Positions 1 through 8,122 of a stretch of 64,000 nucleotides of DNA are shown here, piece after piece. Source of the DNA: Streptomyces zhihengii (lineage in GTDB: Bacteria > Actinomycetota > Actinomycetes > Streptomycetales > Streptomycetaceae). Positions within the stretch are counted from its first letter, which is position 1; the number at the start of each line of letters is the position of its first letter. The translations under genes and the position numbers were made by a program. The stretch covers positions 5,357,501 to 5,421,500 of the forward strand of contig NZ_JAFEJA010000001.1 in NCBI RefSeq assembly GCF_016919245.1, written 5' to 3'. The notes under the pieces are model-generated. The model saw only the letters and a list, made by a program, of their open reading frames with translations. It did no database searches and was not told the DNA's origin.

Positions 1-2
1 CG

Positions 3-779
3 ATCGCCGCCTACGCGTACAAGAAGTCGATCGGCCACCCCTTCGTCTACCCGCGCAACGACCTCGGCTACGTCGAGAACTTCCTGCGGATGACGTTCTC
101 GGTCCCGGCCCAGGAGTACGAGCTCGACCCGGTCGTCGTCTCGGCGCTGGACAAGCTGCTGATCCTGCACGCGGACCACGAGCAGAACTGCTCCACCTCC
201 ACCGTGCGCCTGGTCGGCTCCTCGCAGGCGAACATGTTCGCCTCGATCTCCGCCGGCATCAGCGCCCTCTGGGGCCCGCTGCACGGCGGCGCCAACCAGT
301 CGGTCCTGGAGATGCTGGAGGGCATCCAGGCCAACGGCGGCGATGTCGACTCCTTCATCCGCAAGGTGAAGAACAAGGAGGACGGCGTCCGCCTGATGGG
401 CTTCGGCCACCGGGTCTACAAGTCCTTCGACCCGCGCGCCAAGATCATCAAGGCCGCCGCCCACGACGTGCTGTCCGCGCTCGGCAAGTCCGACGAGCTG
501 CTGGACATCGCGCTGAAGCTGGAGGAGCACGCGCTCTCCGACGACTACTTCGTCTCGCGCAACCTCTACCCGAACGTGGACTTCTACACGGGTCTCATCT
601 ACCGCGCGATGGGCTTCCCGACGGAGATGTTCACCGTGCTCTTCGCCCTCGGCCGCCTGCCGGGCTGGATCGCCCAGTGGCACGAGATGATCAAGGAGCC
701 CGGTTCGCGTATCGGCCGTCCGCGCCAGATCTACACGGGCGAGGTCCTGCGCGACTTCGTCCCCGTCGAGGCCCGCTGA
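3..779 (+). CDS. gltA: Citrate synthase, C-terminal part (cut by window start)
   Basis: Condenses oxaloacetate and acetyl-CoA to citrate, the first step of the TCA cycle, in the cytoplasm. The visible 258 residues hold the conserved C-terminal half: the HADHEQN block, GPLHGGANQ with the catalytic His, GFGHRVYK with the second active-site His, and the DPRA segment with its conserved Asp and Arg. The frame is open to the left edge, so roughly the first 170 residues lie outside the window. It ends with TGA at 777-779 and is followed by a strong hairpin at 825-870. The family call is secure. Streptomyces also has methylcitrate-synthase paralogues, so the symbol is slightly less certain. Confidence 0.95.
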   Translation: MAAYAYKKSIGHPFVYPRNDLGYVENFLRMTFSVPAQEYELDPVVVSALDKLLILHADHEQNCSTSTVRLVGSSQANMFASISAGISALWGPLHGGANQSVLEMLEGIQANGGDVDSFIRKVKNKEDGVRLMGFGHRVYKSFDPRAKIIKAAAHDVLSALGKSDELLDIALKLEEHALSDDYFVSRNLYPNVDFYTGLIYRAMGFPTEMFTVLFALGRLPGWIAQWHEMIKEPGSRIGRPRQIYTGEVLRDFVPVEAR

Positions 780-824
780 CGCAGGCGTCACGCCTGGCGG
801 ACGACAGTCCGCGGTGTTCGCGAG

Positions 825-870
825 AAGCGCCCCGCCGCCGATCCCCCCACGGGTCGGAGGCGGGGCGCTT
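825..870 (+). terminator. Terminator hairpin after citrate synthase
   Basis: A perfect 12-bp stem (AAGCGCCCCGCC at 825-836 against its complement at 859-870) with a 22-base loop starts 46 bases after the stop codon. There is no long T run, which is usual in streptomycetes. It probably ends the citrate synthase transcript. Confidence 0.8.
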
Positions 871-1413
871 CCCATATCCCCGGAGCGGATTCCCCCCACG
901 GGATCCGGGCCGGGCGCCTGCGGACAGCAGATACTCCTGCTGCGGTCTGCCGGGGTACGTACGCACGGGAGGGCCGCTCAAAGCTCCCCGGGCACGTGCC
1001 CCGGCCAACGCTTGCCTGGAACGTCCCCCAAGACATTCCATGAACGTCCCCCAAGACGTTCTCGGCATCGACCATTAAGACTCGCGAGGAGCCTGAATGG
1101 TTACCCCTAAATATCTGTGATCTAGGTCTCGATGTGAAGGTCTTGTGACCTATTTGTAGTCACAGGGAGGAGCGGAACCGCTGCATCCCAGCCATCGCAA
1201 ATGAGGATGAACTGGTCATCGGTTGATCGGTGATCAAGGTGCTGAGCAGCGGAAACGCCGGAACGGGCGGCGCGGGGGCCCGATAGCCCAAGGGTCGGTA
1301 AAGATTCTTCAAGATCGTGGCCGGAGAGTGCGGGCGTGGCCGGATCACGCCCCTGGTGTCACACAGGTCACGCGATCGCGGCAACCTTTCCGCGTGCGGC
1401 GGGCGCACATGCG
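871..1413. other. Non-coding stretch between gltA and the copper chaperone
   Basis: No convincing coding frame is present: the ORFs here lack ribosome binding sites and family resemblance. The stretch contains the paired palindromes at 1019-1061. After these comes an AT-richer run (about 1075-1160) with TGTGATC and GTGACC/GTCAC motifs that could hold a promoter or a small RNA. Nothing further could be assigned. Confidence 0.5.
1019..1061. promoter_or_regulatory. Pair of near-identical 20-bp palindromes, operator-like
   Basis: GAACGTCCCCCAAGACATTC (1019-1038) is followed 23 bases later by GAACGTCCCCCAAGACGTTC (1042-1061). The second copy is an inverted repeat, GAACGTC/GACGTTC around CCCCAA; the first differs by one base in its right arm. 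Two copies about two helical turns apart suggest cooperative binding of a dimeric regulator. The binding protein and the regulated transcript are unknown. Confidence 0.45.
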
Positions 1414-1465
1414 AGGGCCGGGCCGGTGTCGGGCGGACATCTCCGCCCGGCACCGGCCCGGCCCT
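1414..1465 (-). terminator. Long terminator hairpin after the copper chaperone
   Basis: A nearly perfect stem of more than 20 bp built on AGGGCCGGGCCGG (left arm from 1414) and its complement (ending 1465) has a small loop around 1437-1441. It starts 26 bases past the stop codon of the HMA gene on the minus strand. Confidence 0.8.
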
Positions 1466-1490
1466 GTCGTGCGCGGTGCGCGCGGCCCGG

Positions 1491-1814
1491 TCAGGCGGTG
1501 CCGGTGAGCTCGTAGCCCGCCTCGTCCACGGCGTCGCGCACGGCGGCCTCGGCGAGCGGCGCGTCGGAGACCACGGTCACCAGGCCGGTGGCGGCGACGG
1601 CCTGCACCGAGGTGACGCCGTCGATCGCGGAGATCTCGCTGCTCACCGCGGACTCGCAGTGGCCGCAGGTCATGCCGGTGACGGTGTAGACCGTGGTCAC
1701 GCCGGCCGTCGGGCCGTCCTGGGCGGTGTCGTGGCAGGAGCCGTCCGACGAGCAGCAGGAGCCGGCGCCGGAGCCCTGGACGGTTTCGAGCTGGGTCTTG
1801 GTCTCGCTGGACAT
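1491..1814 (-). CDS. Heavy-metal-associated (HMA) domain protein, CopZ-like copper chaperone
   Basis: Likely carries Cu(I) in the cytoplasm, passing it to P-type ATPases or to the CsoR sensor. The 107-residue product has an HMA fold at about residues 40-105 with the metal site GMTCGHCES (C50, C53). Ahead of it is an extra Cys-rich segment (GSCCSSDGSC, three Cys within residues 20-27) that could bind more metal; this tail is longer than in a minimal CopZ of about 70 residues. Start: ATG at 1814 with GAGGAGAA about 5 bases upstream. A CsoR-type palindrome (1900-1916) lies upstream, so expression is probably copper-induced. No copA ATPase or csoR is adjacent. Confidence 0.9.
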   Translation of the reverse strand: MSSETKTQLETVQGSGAGSCCSSDGSCHDTAQDGPTAGVTTVYTVTGMTCGHCESAVSSEISAIDGVTSVQAVAATGLVTVVSDAPLAEAAVRDAVDEAGYELTGTA

Positions 1815-1899
1815 CGCGTTCTCCTCGGGTGCGGGGCGTGCGTTTGCGGGGTACGCCGGGGGCGTGAAGGTACGCGCCGTCCCGGCATGTTCCGACTCT

Positions 1900-1916
1900 A
1901 TACCCCTAGGGGGTAT
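1900..1916. promoter_or_regulatory. CsoR-type copper operator
   Basis: ATACCCCTAGGGGGTAT is a 17-bp inverted repeat of the ATACCCC/GGGGTAT form known for streptomycete CsoR sites. On the minus strand it runs into TATAGAGT, a plausible -10 region for the HMA gene whose start is 86 bases away. The right end of the operator shares a base with the stop codon of the TetR gene (1916-1918), so the site sits between two genes read in the same direction. Confidence 0.8.
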
Positions 1917-2950
1917 CAAGGCGAGCAGATCCCGGAAGCCTCGCCGAGAAGGGGCTCGAGATAACGGAACATCACCGCCTTCAGCTCCGCGGTGTACGCC
2001 ACGCGCTCGGCGCCCTCGTGCGCCACGATCAGGTCGAGGCCCGCCTTGAAGATGGCGAACGTCATCGTGGAGACCCGGGCGACCTCGGCGGGCGGGGTCC
2101 CGGGAAGGTAGCCGGCGAGGATCTCCTCGATCCGGGTGAGCAGGCCCTGGTGGACGGTGTCGAACTCCTGGGTGATCCGGCCGGGGATGTCGGGGCCGTG
2201 CATCAGCACCGAGAACGCCGGGTTCTCGTGGTTGAACGCGATCAGCGGGTCGAGGACCGCGTCCAGCAACTGCTCCAGCGGCAGGTCGAGGGCGGCGGCC
2301 GCGAGGGCCGCCCCGTGCGACTCCCGCCACTGGTGCATCAGGCGGTCGCCGAGCTCGAAGGCGATCGCCTCCTTGTTCGGGAAGAACTGGTAGAGCGTGC
2401 CCGGCGAGACGCCCGCCTCACGGGCGATCGCGTTGGTGCTGGCCGCGGCGTAGCCCGTGGAGCAGAAGACGCCGGCCGCGGCGTCGAGCAACTGCGCGAT
2501 CCGCCGCTCCCCCCGCGCCTGCCGCCGCTTCGGCCGCGCCCCGTCCCCTTCGCCCCCGGCGGGCGCGGCCGTCGCGGCCGTCGCGGCTCCGGGCTCCGGA
2601 TCGGCCGCCGCGGCCCGTCGGCCGCCCGTGGCCGGGGGCGCGTCGGCCCCGGGGGCGGACGCGCCTGCGGCCTCGTGCCGCGGCGCGGTTGCGGCGGGCG
2701 GGTCTGCGGCCGCGTCCTGCGGCGCGGGTGCCTGCCGGTCGCCTGCGGGCGCGGCTCCCTTGGCCGCGGCGGCACGTGCCGCGGCGGCGGCCTGTCCGGC
2801 CGTCCTGCGGCGGCGGGCCGGGTCCGCTCCGGCCCCGGCCGCCGCGGTCCGTCGGCCGCCCGTGGCCGGGGGTACGTCGGCCCCGGGGGCGGACGTGGCG
2901 TCCGGTATCGGCTTCGTCGTCCGTTCCACGGCTCTCGTCGGCTTCGGCAC
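1916..2950 (-). CDS. TetR-family transcriptional regulator with long Ala/Pro-rich N-terminal extension
   Basis: Probable repressor of the divergent MMPL exporter. The DNA-binding helix-turn-helix lies near residues 145-190 (AREAGVSPGTLYQFFPNKEA) and is followed by an all-helical ligand domain. Typical TetR proteins are 190-220 residues; this one is about 344 because of a low-complexity N-terminus with a duplicated motif (PGAD.PPATGGRR occurs twice). The start is uncertain. GTG at 2950 with GGGGA about 8 bases upstream is chosen, but a start just before the HTH near residue 125 would give a normal-sized protein. Several candidate operators lie between it and the exporter (2978-3032). The inducing compound is unknown. 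Confidence 0.85.
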   Translation of the reverse strand: MPKPTRAVERTTKPIPDATSAPGADVPPATGGRRTAAAGAGADPARRRRTAGQAAAAARAAAAKGAAPAGDRQAPAPQDAAADPPAATAPRHEAAGASAPGADAPPATGGRRAAAADPEPGAATAATAAPAGGEGDGARPKRRQARGERRIAQLLDAAAGVFCSTGYAAASTNAIAREAGVSPGTLYQFFPNKEAIAFELGDRLMHQWRESHGAALAAAALDLPLEQLLDAVLDPLIAFNHENPAFSVLMHGPDIPGRITQEFDTVHQGLLTRIEEILAGYLPGTPPAEVARVSTMTFAIFKAGLDLIVAHEGAERVAYTAELKAVMFRYLEPLLGEASGICSP

Positions 2951-2977
2951 GCGAAATCCCCGGCTTCCTGGGCATGG

Positions 2978-3032
2978 TTGACAAACGCGAGTGCCCGCTC
3001 GCATTCTTGTTGTCAATGCGAGTGATGACTCG
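2978..3032. promoter_or_regulatory. Divergent promoter region with candidate TetR operators
   Basis: Two inverted repeats sharing the half-site CGAG(T) lie here: GCGAG-TGCCCG-CTCGC (2987-3002) and CGAGT-GATG-ACTCG (3019-3032). They are nested in two related blocks, TTGACAAACGCGAGTG (2978) and TTGTCAATGCGAGTGA (3010), 32 bases apart. The first block starts with a consensus TTGACA -35 box. The location between tetR and the exporter fits autoregulation plus exporter repression. Confidence 0.6.
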
Positions 3033-3115
3033 TGTTTGCCAGTCTATGGCAATGGTCGAGCCGTGACGCCTGCCCGGAAGCAGCGCACGGATCACGGTGA
3101 AGGGGACACCGCACC

Positions 3116-5446
3116 ATGTCCGAAGTCAACACGCCGACCGGCGCCACGGCGCGGCCCGCCGAGGGGGAGGCGCCGTCGGGGCCGCCCGCGCCGGCGCTCG
3201 GGCGGTGGACCCGTGCCGTCACCGCGCGCCCGCGTCTCTCGCTGCTCGTCGCCCTGGTGCTCACCGCCCTCGCGGTGTTCGCGGGGAGCGGGGTCGCCGA
3301 CCGCATGGGCAGCGGCGGCTGGGAGGACCCGTCCGCGGAGTCCACCTACGCCACCAGCGAGGTCGAGCGCGTCTTCCCGGCCTCCCAGCCGAATCTGATC
3401 CTCTTCGTCGACAGCGGCGCCCGCGGCGTCGACGACCCGGCCGTGGCCGCCGAGGCGGGGCGGCTCGCCGAGCGGCTGGCCGCCGAGCCCGGCGTCACCG
3501 GCGTCGGGTCGTACTGGGGCACCAAGGCCCCCGCCCTGCGGTCCGACGACGGCGGCGAGGCCCTGATAGCGGCACGCATCGAGGGCGACGAGAAGACCGC
3601 CTCCGAGACGCTCGACCGGATCGCTCCGGGCCTGCGCGGCGGGCACGGCCCCGTGGAGGTCTCGATCGGCGGCCCCGTGGCCGTCCAGCACGAGATGACG
3701 ACGACCATCCAGGACGACCTCCTGCGGGCCGAGCTGATCGCCCTGCCGGTCACGCTGGTGCTGCTCGTCATGGTCTTCGGCAGCGCCGTCGCGGCCCTGC
3801 TCCCGCTCGGCGTCGGCATCGTCGCCATCCTCGGCACGAACGCGGTGCTGCGGGGCGTCACGGAGTTCACCGACGTCTCCGTCTTCGCCCAGAACCTCAC
3901 CACGGCCCTCGGCCTCGGTCTCGCCATCGACTACGCCCTGTTCATCGTGCGCCGCTTCCGCGAGGAGCTCGACAGCGGCAGCGAGGTGCGGGACGCCGTG
4001 GGGGTGACGCTGCGCACGGCCGGCCGCACCGTGCTCTTCTCCGCGCTGACGGTCGCGGTCTCCCTGGCGGCGATGCTCGTCTTCCCCCAGTACTTCCTGC
4101 GGTCCTTCGCCTACGCGGGCATCGCGGTGGTCCTGCTGGCGGCCGGCGCGGCACTGATCCTGCTGCCGGCGGCCCTGATGCTGCTGGGCCACCGGGTCAA
4201 CGCCCTGGATCTGCGCCGGCTCTTCCGGCGCGGGAAGTCCGGGGCCACAGGCGCCCGGGCCGAAGGTGCCGCCGCCGAGCCCGGCGCCCGCTGGGGGAGG
4301 TTCGCCGGGCTGGTGATGCGCCGGGCGCCGCTGTTCGCCTTCACCACCGTCGGAGCGCTGGTGCTGCTCGGGCTGCCGTTCCTCGGCGTGAAGTTCGGTA
4401 CGCCCGACGACCGGCAGCTGCCCTCGGGGGCCGAGTCCCACGTGGTGCAGCAGCAGATCCGTGACGGCTTCGCCGGCAGCCCGACGGGCACCCTGGAGAT
4501 CCTCGCGGAACCGGCCGCGAAGGATGCCGCCGGCCCCGCCCCCACCGCCGAGCAGTACGCGCAGTACCGGGACCGGGTCGCGGCCCTGCCCGGGGTCGTC
4601 CGGGTGGACGGGCCGGTCACCTCGGGATCCGTCGGCTACTTCTCCGTGGTGCCCGAGGGCGAGGCCGTCGGCGAGCAGGCGCAGCGCCTCGTGCACGAAC
4701 TGCGCGACGTCCCCGCCCCGTTCGACACCTCCGTGACGGGCCGGGCGGCCGTTCTGGAGGATTCCAAGGCGGCCATCGCCGACAAGCTGCCACTGGCGCT
4801 GGGCATCGTGGTCGTGGTGACGCTCTTCCTGGTCTTCCTGCTCACCGGCAGCGTGCTCATCCCGCTCCAGGCGGTGGTCCTGAACGGACTGAGCCTCACG
4901 GCGATGTTCGGCGCCCTGGTGTGGGTGTTCCAGGACGGCAACCTCTCCGGGCTGCTGTCGTTCACCTCCACCGGCGACATCGAGACGACACTGCCCGTCC
5001 TGATGTTCTGCATCGCCTTCGGCCTCTCCATGGACTACGGCGTCTTCCTCCTCTCCCGGATCAAGGAGGAGTACGACCGGGGCGCGAGCCACGAGCGGGC
5101 GGTCCGCTTCGGGCTCCAGCGCACGGGCGGTCTGATCACCGCGGCGGCCGTGATCCTCGCCGTGGTGATGGTGGCCATCGGCACCTCGCGGGTGACGAAC
5201 ACCAAGATGCTCGGGCTGGGCATCGCCCTGGCGGTGCTGATGGACGCGATGGTGGTGCGCAGCCTGCTGGTGCCCTCGGTGATGAAGCTGATGGGGGCCG
5301 CCAGTTGGTGGGCACCCGGCCCGCTGCGGCGCTTCCACGAGCGGTTCGGGCTGAGCGAGGGGGGAGTCGCAGCCGACAGCCGCGGCCGCCGCACCGGAGG
5401 GCGCCGCCGACAAGGGCGCCCGGGGCGCGGAGGCCCCGGGTGGTGA
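3116..5446 (+). CDS. MMPL/RND-family multidrug or lipid exporter
   Basis: Integral membrane transporter of the MmpL branch of the RND superfamily, driven by the proton gradient. The 776 residues show the usual duplicated plan: a first membrane helix at about 38-60, an extracellular domain, five clustered helices (about 200-365, with the charged GLAIDYALFIVRRFREE segment), a second extracellular domain, and a second set of five helices (about 565-735, with FGLSMDYGVFLLSRIKEEYD). Start: ATG at 3116 with AGGGGAC upstream. The divergent TetR gene suggests substrate-induced expression. A bidirectional hairpin follows at 5518-5556. The substrate cannot be read from the sequence. Confidence 0.9.
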   Translation: MSEVNTPTGATARPAEGEAPSGPPAPALGRWTRAVTARPRLSLLVALVLTALAVFAGSGVADRMGSGGWEDPSAESTYATSEVERVFPASQPNLILFVDSGARGVDDPAVAAEAGRLAERLAAEPGVTGVGSYWGTKAPALRSDDGGEALIAARIEGDEKTASETLDRIAPGLRGGHGPVEVSIGGPVAVQHEMTTTIQDDLLRAELIALPVTLVLLVMVFGSAVAALLPLGVGIVAILGTNAVLRGVTEFTDVSVFAQNLTTALGLGLAIDYALFIVRRFREELDSGSEVRDAVGVTLRTAGRTVLFSALTVAVSLAAMLVFPQYFLRSFAYAGIAVVLLAAGAALILLPAALMLLGHRVNALDLRRLFRRGKSGATGARAEGAAAEPGARWGRFAGLVMRRAPLFAFTTVGALVLLGLPFLGVKFGTPDDRQLPSGAESHVVQQQIRDGFAGSPTGTLEILAEPAAKDAAGPAPTAEQYAQYRDRVAALPGVVRVDGPVTSGSVGYFSVVPEGEAVGEQAQRLVHELRDVPAPFDTSVTGRAAVLEDSKAAIADKLPLALGIVVVVTLFLVFLLTGSVLIPLQAVVLNGLSLTAMFGALVWVFQDGNLSGLLSFTSTGDIETTLPVLMFCIAFGLSMDYGVFLLSRIKEEYDRGASHERAVRFGLQRTGGLITAAAVILAVVMVAIGTSRVTNTKMLGLGIALAVLMDAMVVRSLLVPSVMKLMGAASWWAPGPLRRFHERFGLSEGGVAADSRGRRTGGRRRQGRPGRGGPGW

Positions 5447-5517
5447 GCGGCCGTCGGAGGACCGGGACAGGGCCGGGGTCTGAGGGCCCGCGGGTGCCGT
5501 CATCGGCGGCACGAGCG

Positions 5518-5556
5518 GCGAGGGCCCCCGCACCCGTCAGGTGCGAGGGCCCTCGC
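5518..5556. terminator. Bidirectional terminator between convergent genes
   Basis: A near-perfect 17-bp stem starting GCGAGGGCCCCCGCACC (5518) with a 5-base loop lies between the end of the MMPL gene and the end of the minus-strand HTH gene. It can serve both. Confidence 0.8.
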
Positions 5557-5590
5557 CCGTCCGCTCCGGCCTCCCGCCGCGGCGCGGGGC

Positions 5591-5794
5591 TCAGTCTCTT
5601 CGGCCCCTGTTCCCCGGCCGGTTGGCCACCCAGACGCGGATGGTGTCCGCGTACCAGTACGGCTTCCCGGATTCCACCTTGTCCGGCGGTGGCAGCAGCC
5701 CGTGCTTGCGGTACGAGCGGACCGTGTCCGGCTGCACCCTGATGTGCGCCGCGATGTCCTTGTAGGACCAGAGTTGTCTGTCCGTCATATGCAT
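5591..5794 (-). CDS. Small MerR/AlpA-like helix-turn-helix DNA-binding protein
   Basis: A 67-residue single-domain protein. Residues 9-30 (WSYKDIAAHIRVQPDTVRSY) form a winged-helix HTH of the MerR/excisionase type, followed by RKHGLLPPPDK and the wing segment PYWYADTIRVWVANRPG, a pattern common to BldC-like and AlpA-like proteins. The start is ATG at 5794 or the in-frame ATG at 5788; GGGAGG lies 4 or 10 bases upstream respectively. The 208 bases up to the next gene hold no other ORF. Its target is unknown. It could regulate development or a neighbouring gene, but the sequence gives no direct link. Confidence 0.75.
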   Translation of the reverse strand: MHMTDRQLWSYKDIAAHIRVQPDTVRSYRKHGLLPPPDKVESGKPYWYADTIRVWVANRPGNRGRRD

Positions 5795-6002
5795 GGCACC
5801 TCCCTGCGCGGGCGGCAGCGGCGGGCGGGATGCCGTCGGGGGAGCTGCCGCGGTGACGCTGGCGATCACTGAGCCTGTGCCCGTTGAACGAGGCCGGGCC
5901 CGCGCAGGGGCAGCCCTGTTGATCGCCTGTGACACAAAGCCCGCGTAATGGAGACACATGTGATGAGGAAGGGACAACGGTGACGGACGTGCGGCATTGA
6001 CC

Positions 6003-6914
6003 TCAGATGCCGCAGGACCGCAGAAAACCGCGCGTACGTTCGGCGATCGGATAGGGCTTGTCCGGCGGGCAGGGGTACATGTCCTGCTCGACGATGGCGA
6101 AGAGGTCGACCCCGAGGGCGCCGGCCGCCGCGAGGACGGGCTCCAGGGCGGGCACCCCGGCCGGCGGCTCGCACATCACCCCCCGCCCGACGGCGGGACC
6201 GAACGGCACCTCCCCGGCGACGACTTCGGCGAGCACGGCCGGGTCGACCTGCTTGAGGTGGAGGTAGCCCAGGCGCTCGCCGTAGGTCTTGATGAGTTCC
6301 ACGCTGTCGCCGCCGCAGTAGGCGTAGTGGCCGGTGTCCAGGCACAGCGAGACGAGGTCGGGATCGGTCGCGTCGAGGAAACGGCTCACGTTCTCCTCGG
6401 TGTCGATATGGGTGTCCGCGTGCGGGTGGACGACGATCCGCAGCCCGAAGCGCTCCCGCACCTCACGGCCGAGGCGTTCGCTCTGCTCCGTCAGGTCGCG
6501 CCACTGCCGCGGGGTCAGCACGCGGTCCTCCAGGACCCGCCCCGTCTTGTCGTCCCGCCAGAACGACGGGATGACCACCAGGTGTTCCGCGCCCATGGCC
6601 CGGGTGAGCGCGGCGATGTCCGCGACATGGGCCCAGGTCTCCTCCCAGACGGCCGGGCCGTGATGCAGACCGGTGAAGACCGTGCCCGCCGAGACCTTCA
6701 GCCCCCGCCGCCCGGTCTCCTCCGCCAGCCGGACGGGGTCGCTCGGCAGGTAGCCGTAGGGGCCGAGTTCGATCCACTCGTACCCGGCGCGGGCGACCTC
6801 GTCGAGGAAGCGCTGCCAGGGGACCTGCCGGGGATCGTCGGGGAACCACACCCCCCAGGAGTCGGGGGCCGAGCCGACCCGGATACGGCTGTGGGCGGGG
6901 ACGGAGGCAGTCAT
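6003..6914 (-). CDS. IolE/IolH-type TIM-barrel isomerase (inosose dehydratase-like)
   Basis: Member of the AP-endonuclease-2-like sugar isomerase/epimerase family, probably acting on scyllo-inosose or a related intermediate of inositol breakdown. The 303 residues are typical in length. Metal-binding motifs of the barrel are visible: the ELGPYGYLP segment near residue 50, VHPHADTHIDTEEN (His and Glu ligands), CLDTGHYAYCGGD and the late VEQD. It is divergent from the iolC operon and shares a 125-bp control region, which supports an inositol role. IolE, IolH and IolI cannot be separated by eye, so no symbol is given. Start: ATG at 6914, with only a weak GGAAAG upstream. Confidence 0.8.
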   Translation of the reverse strand: MTASVPAHSRIRVGSAPDSWGVWFPDDPRQVPWQRFLDEVARAGYEWIELGPYGYLPSDPVRLAEETGRRGLKVSAGTVFTGLHHGPAVWEETWAHVADIAALTRAMGAEHLVVIPSFWRDDKTGRVLEDRVLTPRQWRDLTEQSERLGREVRERFGLRIVVHPHADTHIDTEENVSRFLDATDPDLVSLCLDTGHYAYCGGDSVELIKTYGERLGYLHLKQVDPAVLAEVVAGEVPFGPAVGRGVMCEPPAGVPALEPVLAAAGALGVDLFAIVEQDMYPCPPDKPYPIAERTRGFLRSCGI

Positions 6915-6945
6915 GGACGTCAGCTTTCCGGCCGCCGGAGAAGGG

Positions 6946-7009
6946 TGTCAAGGCTTGGTCCGAATGTCCGGACAAAATGTTGACAGCGCTTGCCGGAGGC
7001 GGCTAGACC
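6946..7009. promoter_or_regulatory. Divergent inositol promoter/operator region
   Basis: On the plus strand TTGACA (6980-6985), an 18-base spacer and TAGACC (7004-7009) make a good promoter for iolC. The reverse-strand TTGACA (complement of 6946-6951) may serve the IolE-like gene. Between them TGTCCGGACA (6965-6974) is a perfect 10-bp palindrome placed to block both promoters. The regulator is not encoded nearby. Confidence 0.65.
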
Positions 7010-7039
7010 TGGGGGCACCCCCTGACCGAAGGGACACGT

Positions 7040-8122
7040 ATGAGTCAGCCGTACGCCCCCCAGCCGTACGACGTGATCACGATGGGCCGGATCGGGGTGG
7101 ACCTCTACCCGCTGCGCGCCGGTGTCCCGCTGGAACGGGTCGACACCTTCGGGAAGTTCCTCGGCGGCTCCCCCTCCAACGTCGCGGTGGCGGCGGCCCG
7201 GCTGGGCCGGCGGACGGCCGTGATCACCCGCACCGGCCAGGACCCCTTCGGGGAGTATCTCCACCGCGCCCTGCGGGACTTCGGCGTGGACGACCGCTGG
7301 GTGACCTCCGTCGAGGCGTATCCCACGCCCGTCACCTTCTGCGAGATCTTCCCGCCCGACGACTTCCCCCTCTACTTCTACCGGCAGCCCAAGGCACCGG
7401 ATCTGCAGATCAGGGAGAGCGAGCTGGAGCGCGAGCCGCTGCGCAGCGCGCGGATCTTCTGGATGACGGGCACCGGGCTGTGCGCCGAGCCGAGCCGCAC
7501 GGCGACGCTGGCCGCGCTCGCCCACCGGGCGAAGGCCGGCACCACGGTCTTCGACCTGGACTGGCGCCCGGTGTTCTGGTCCGACCCCGGTGCCGCGCGG
7601 AGCCACTACGCCCAGGCGCTGGCCCACGCCACCGTCGCGGTGGGCAACGCCGAGGAGTGCGCCGTCGCCACCGGCGAGAGCGAACCCCACGCCGCCGCCG
7701 ACGCGCTGCTCGCCGCGGGCGTCGAGCTCGCCGTCGTCAAGCAGGGCCCCAAGGGGGTGCTCGCCGTCCACCGCGACGGCACCCGCACCGAGGTCCCCCC
7801 GGTCCCGGTGGACGTGGTCAACGGCCTCGGCGCCGGCGACGCCTTCGGCGGCGCGCTCTGCCACGGACTGCTCGCCGGATGGGACCTGGAGCGCACGCTG
7901 CGCTTCGCCAACGCGGCGGGCGCGGTGGTGGCCGCCCGGCTCGCCTGCTCCTCCGCGATGCCCACCGAGGACGAGGTCCACCAGGTCCTCGCCGGCGGCC
8001 CCGTCCCGCCGGACCCCAGCCGCGCGGCGGTCACGGAGGATCGGAACGCCACGGACGCCCCGGATACCGCGGACGCCCCGGAAGCCCCGGCTCCCCCCGG
8101 TTCCGGCGGGCGGGCCTCATGA
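7040..8122 (+). CDS. iolC: 5-dehydro-2-deoxygluconokinase
   Basis: Phosphorylates 5-keto-2-deoxygluconate (DKG) with ATP to DKG-6-phosphate in myo-inositol catabolism. PfkB-family kinase of 360 residues: N-terminal signature GGSPSNVAVAAARLGR near residue 42, and C-terminal signature VVNGLGAGDAFGGALCHGL near residue 256 with the catalytic Asp in GAGD. The last 40 residues are a Pro/Asp/Ala-rich tail (several D-A-P repeats) not needed for the fold. Start: ATG at 7040 after GAAGGGA. First gene of the operon; its stop overlaps the next start as ATGA, implying translational coupling. Confidence 0.92.
   Translation: MSQPYAPQPYDVITMGRIGVDLYPLRAGVPLERVDTFGKFLGGSPSNVAVAAARLGRRTAVITRTGQDPFGEYLHRALRDFGVDDRWVTSVEAYPTPVTFCEIFPPDDFPLYFYRQPKAPDLQIRESELEREPLRSARIFWMTGTGLCAEPSRTATLAALAHRAKAGTTVFDLDWRPVFWSDPGAARSHYAQALAHATVAVGNAEECAVATGESEPHAAADALLAAGVELAVVKQGPKGVLAVHRDGTRTEVPPVPVDVVNGLGAGDAFGGALCHGLLAGWDLERTLRFANAAGAVVAARLACSSAMPTEDEVHQVLAGGPVPPDPSRAAVTEDRNATDAPDTADAPEAPAPPGSGGRAS

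Noticed and set aside
780..1490. Overlapping ORFs of about 95-130 residues between gltA and the HMA gene
   Set aside because: None has a ribosome site or recognisable domain; they overlap terminators and palindromes.
2018..3025. 335-residue plus-strand ORF opposite the TetR gene
   Set aside because: Only low-complexity Arg/Gly residues; the minus strand has a recognisable HTH and ligand domain.
3092..5533. 813-residue minus-strand ORF opposite the MMPL gene
   Set aside because: The MMPL frame has clear membrane helices and family motifs; the opposite frame does not.
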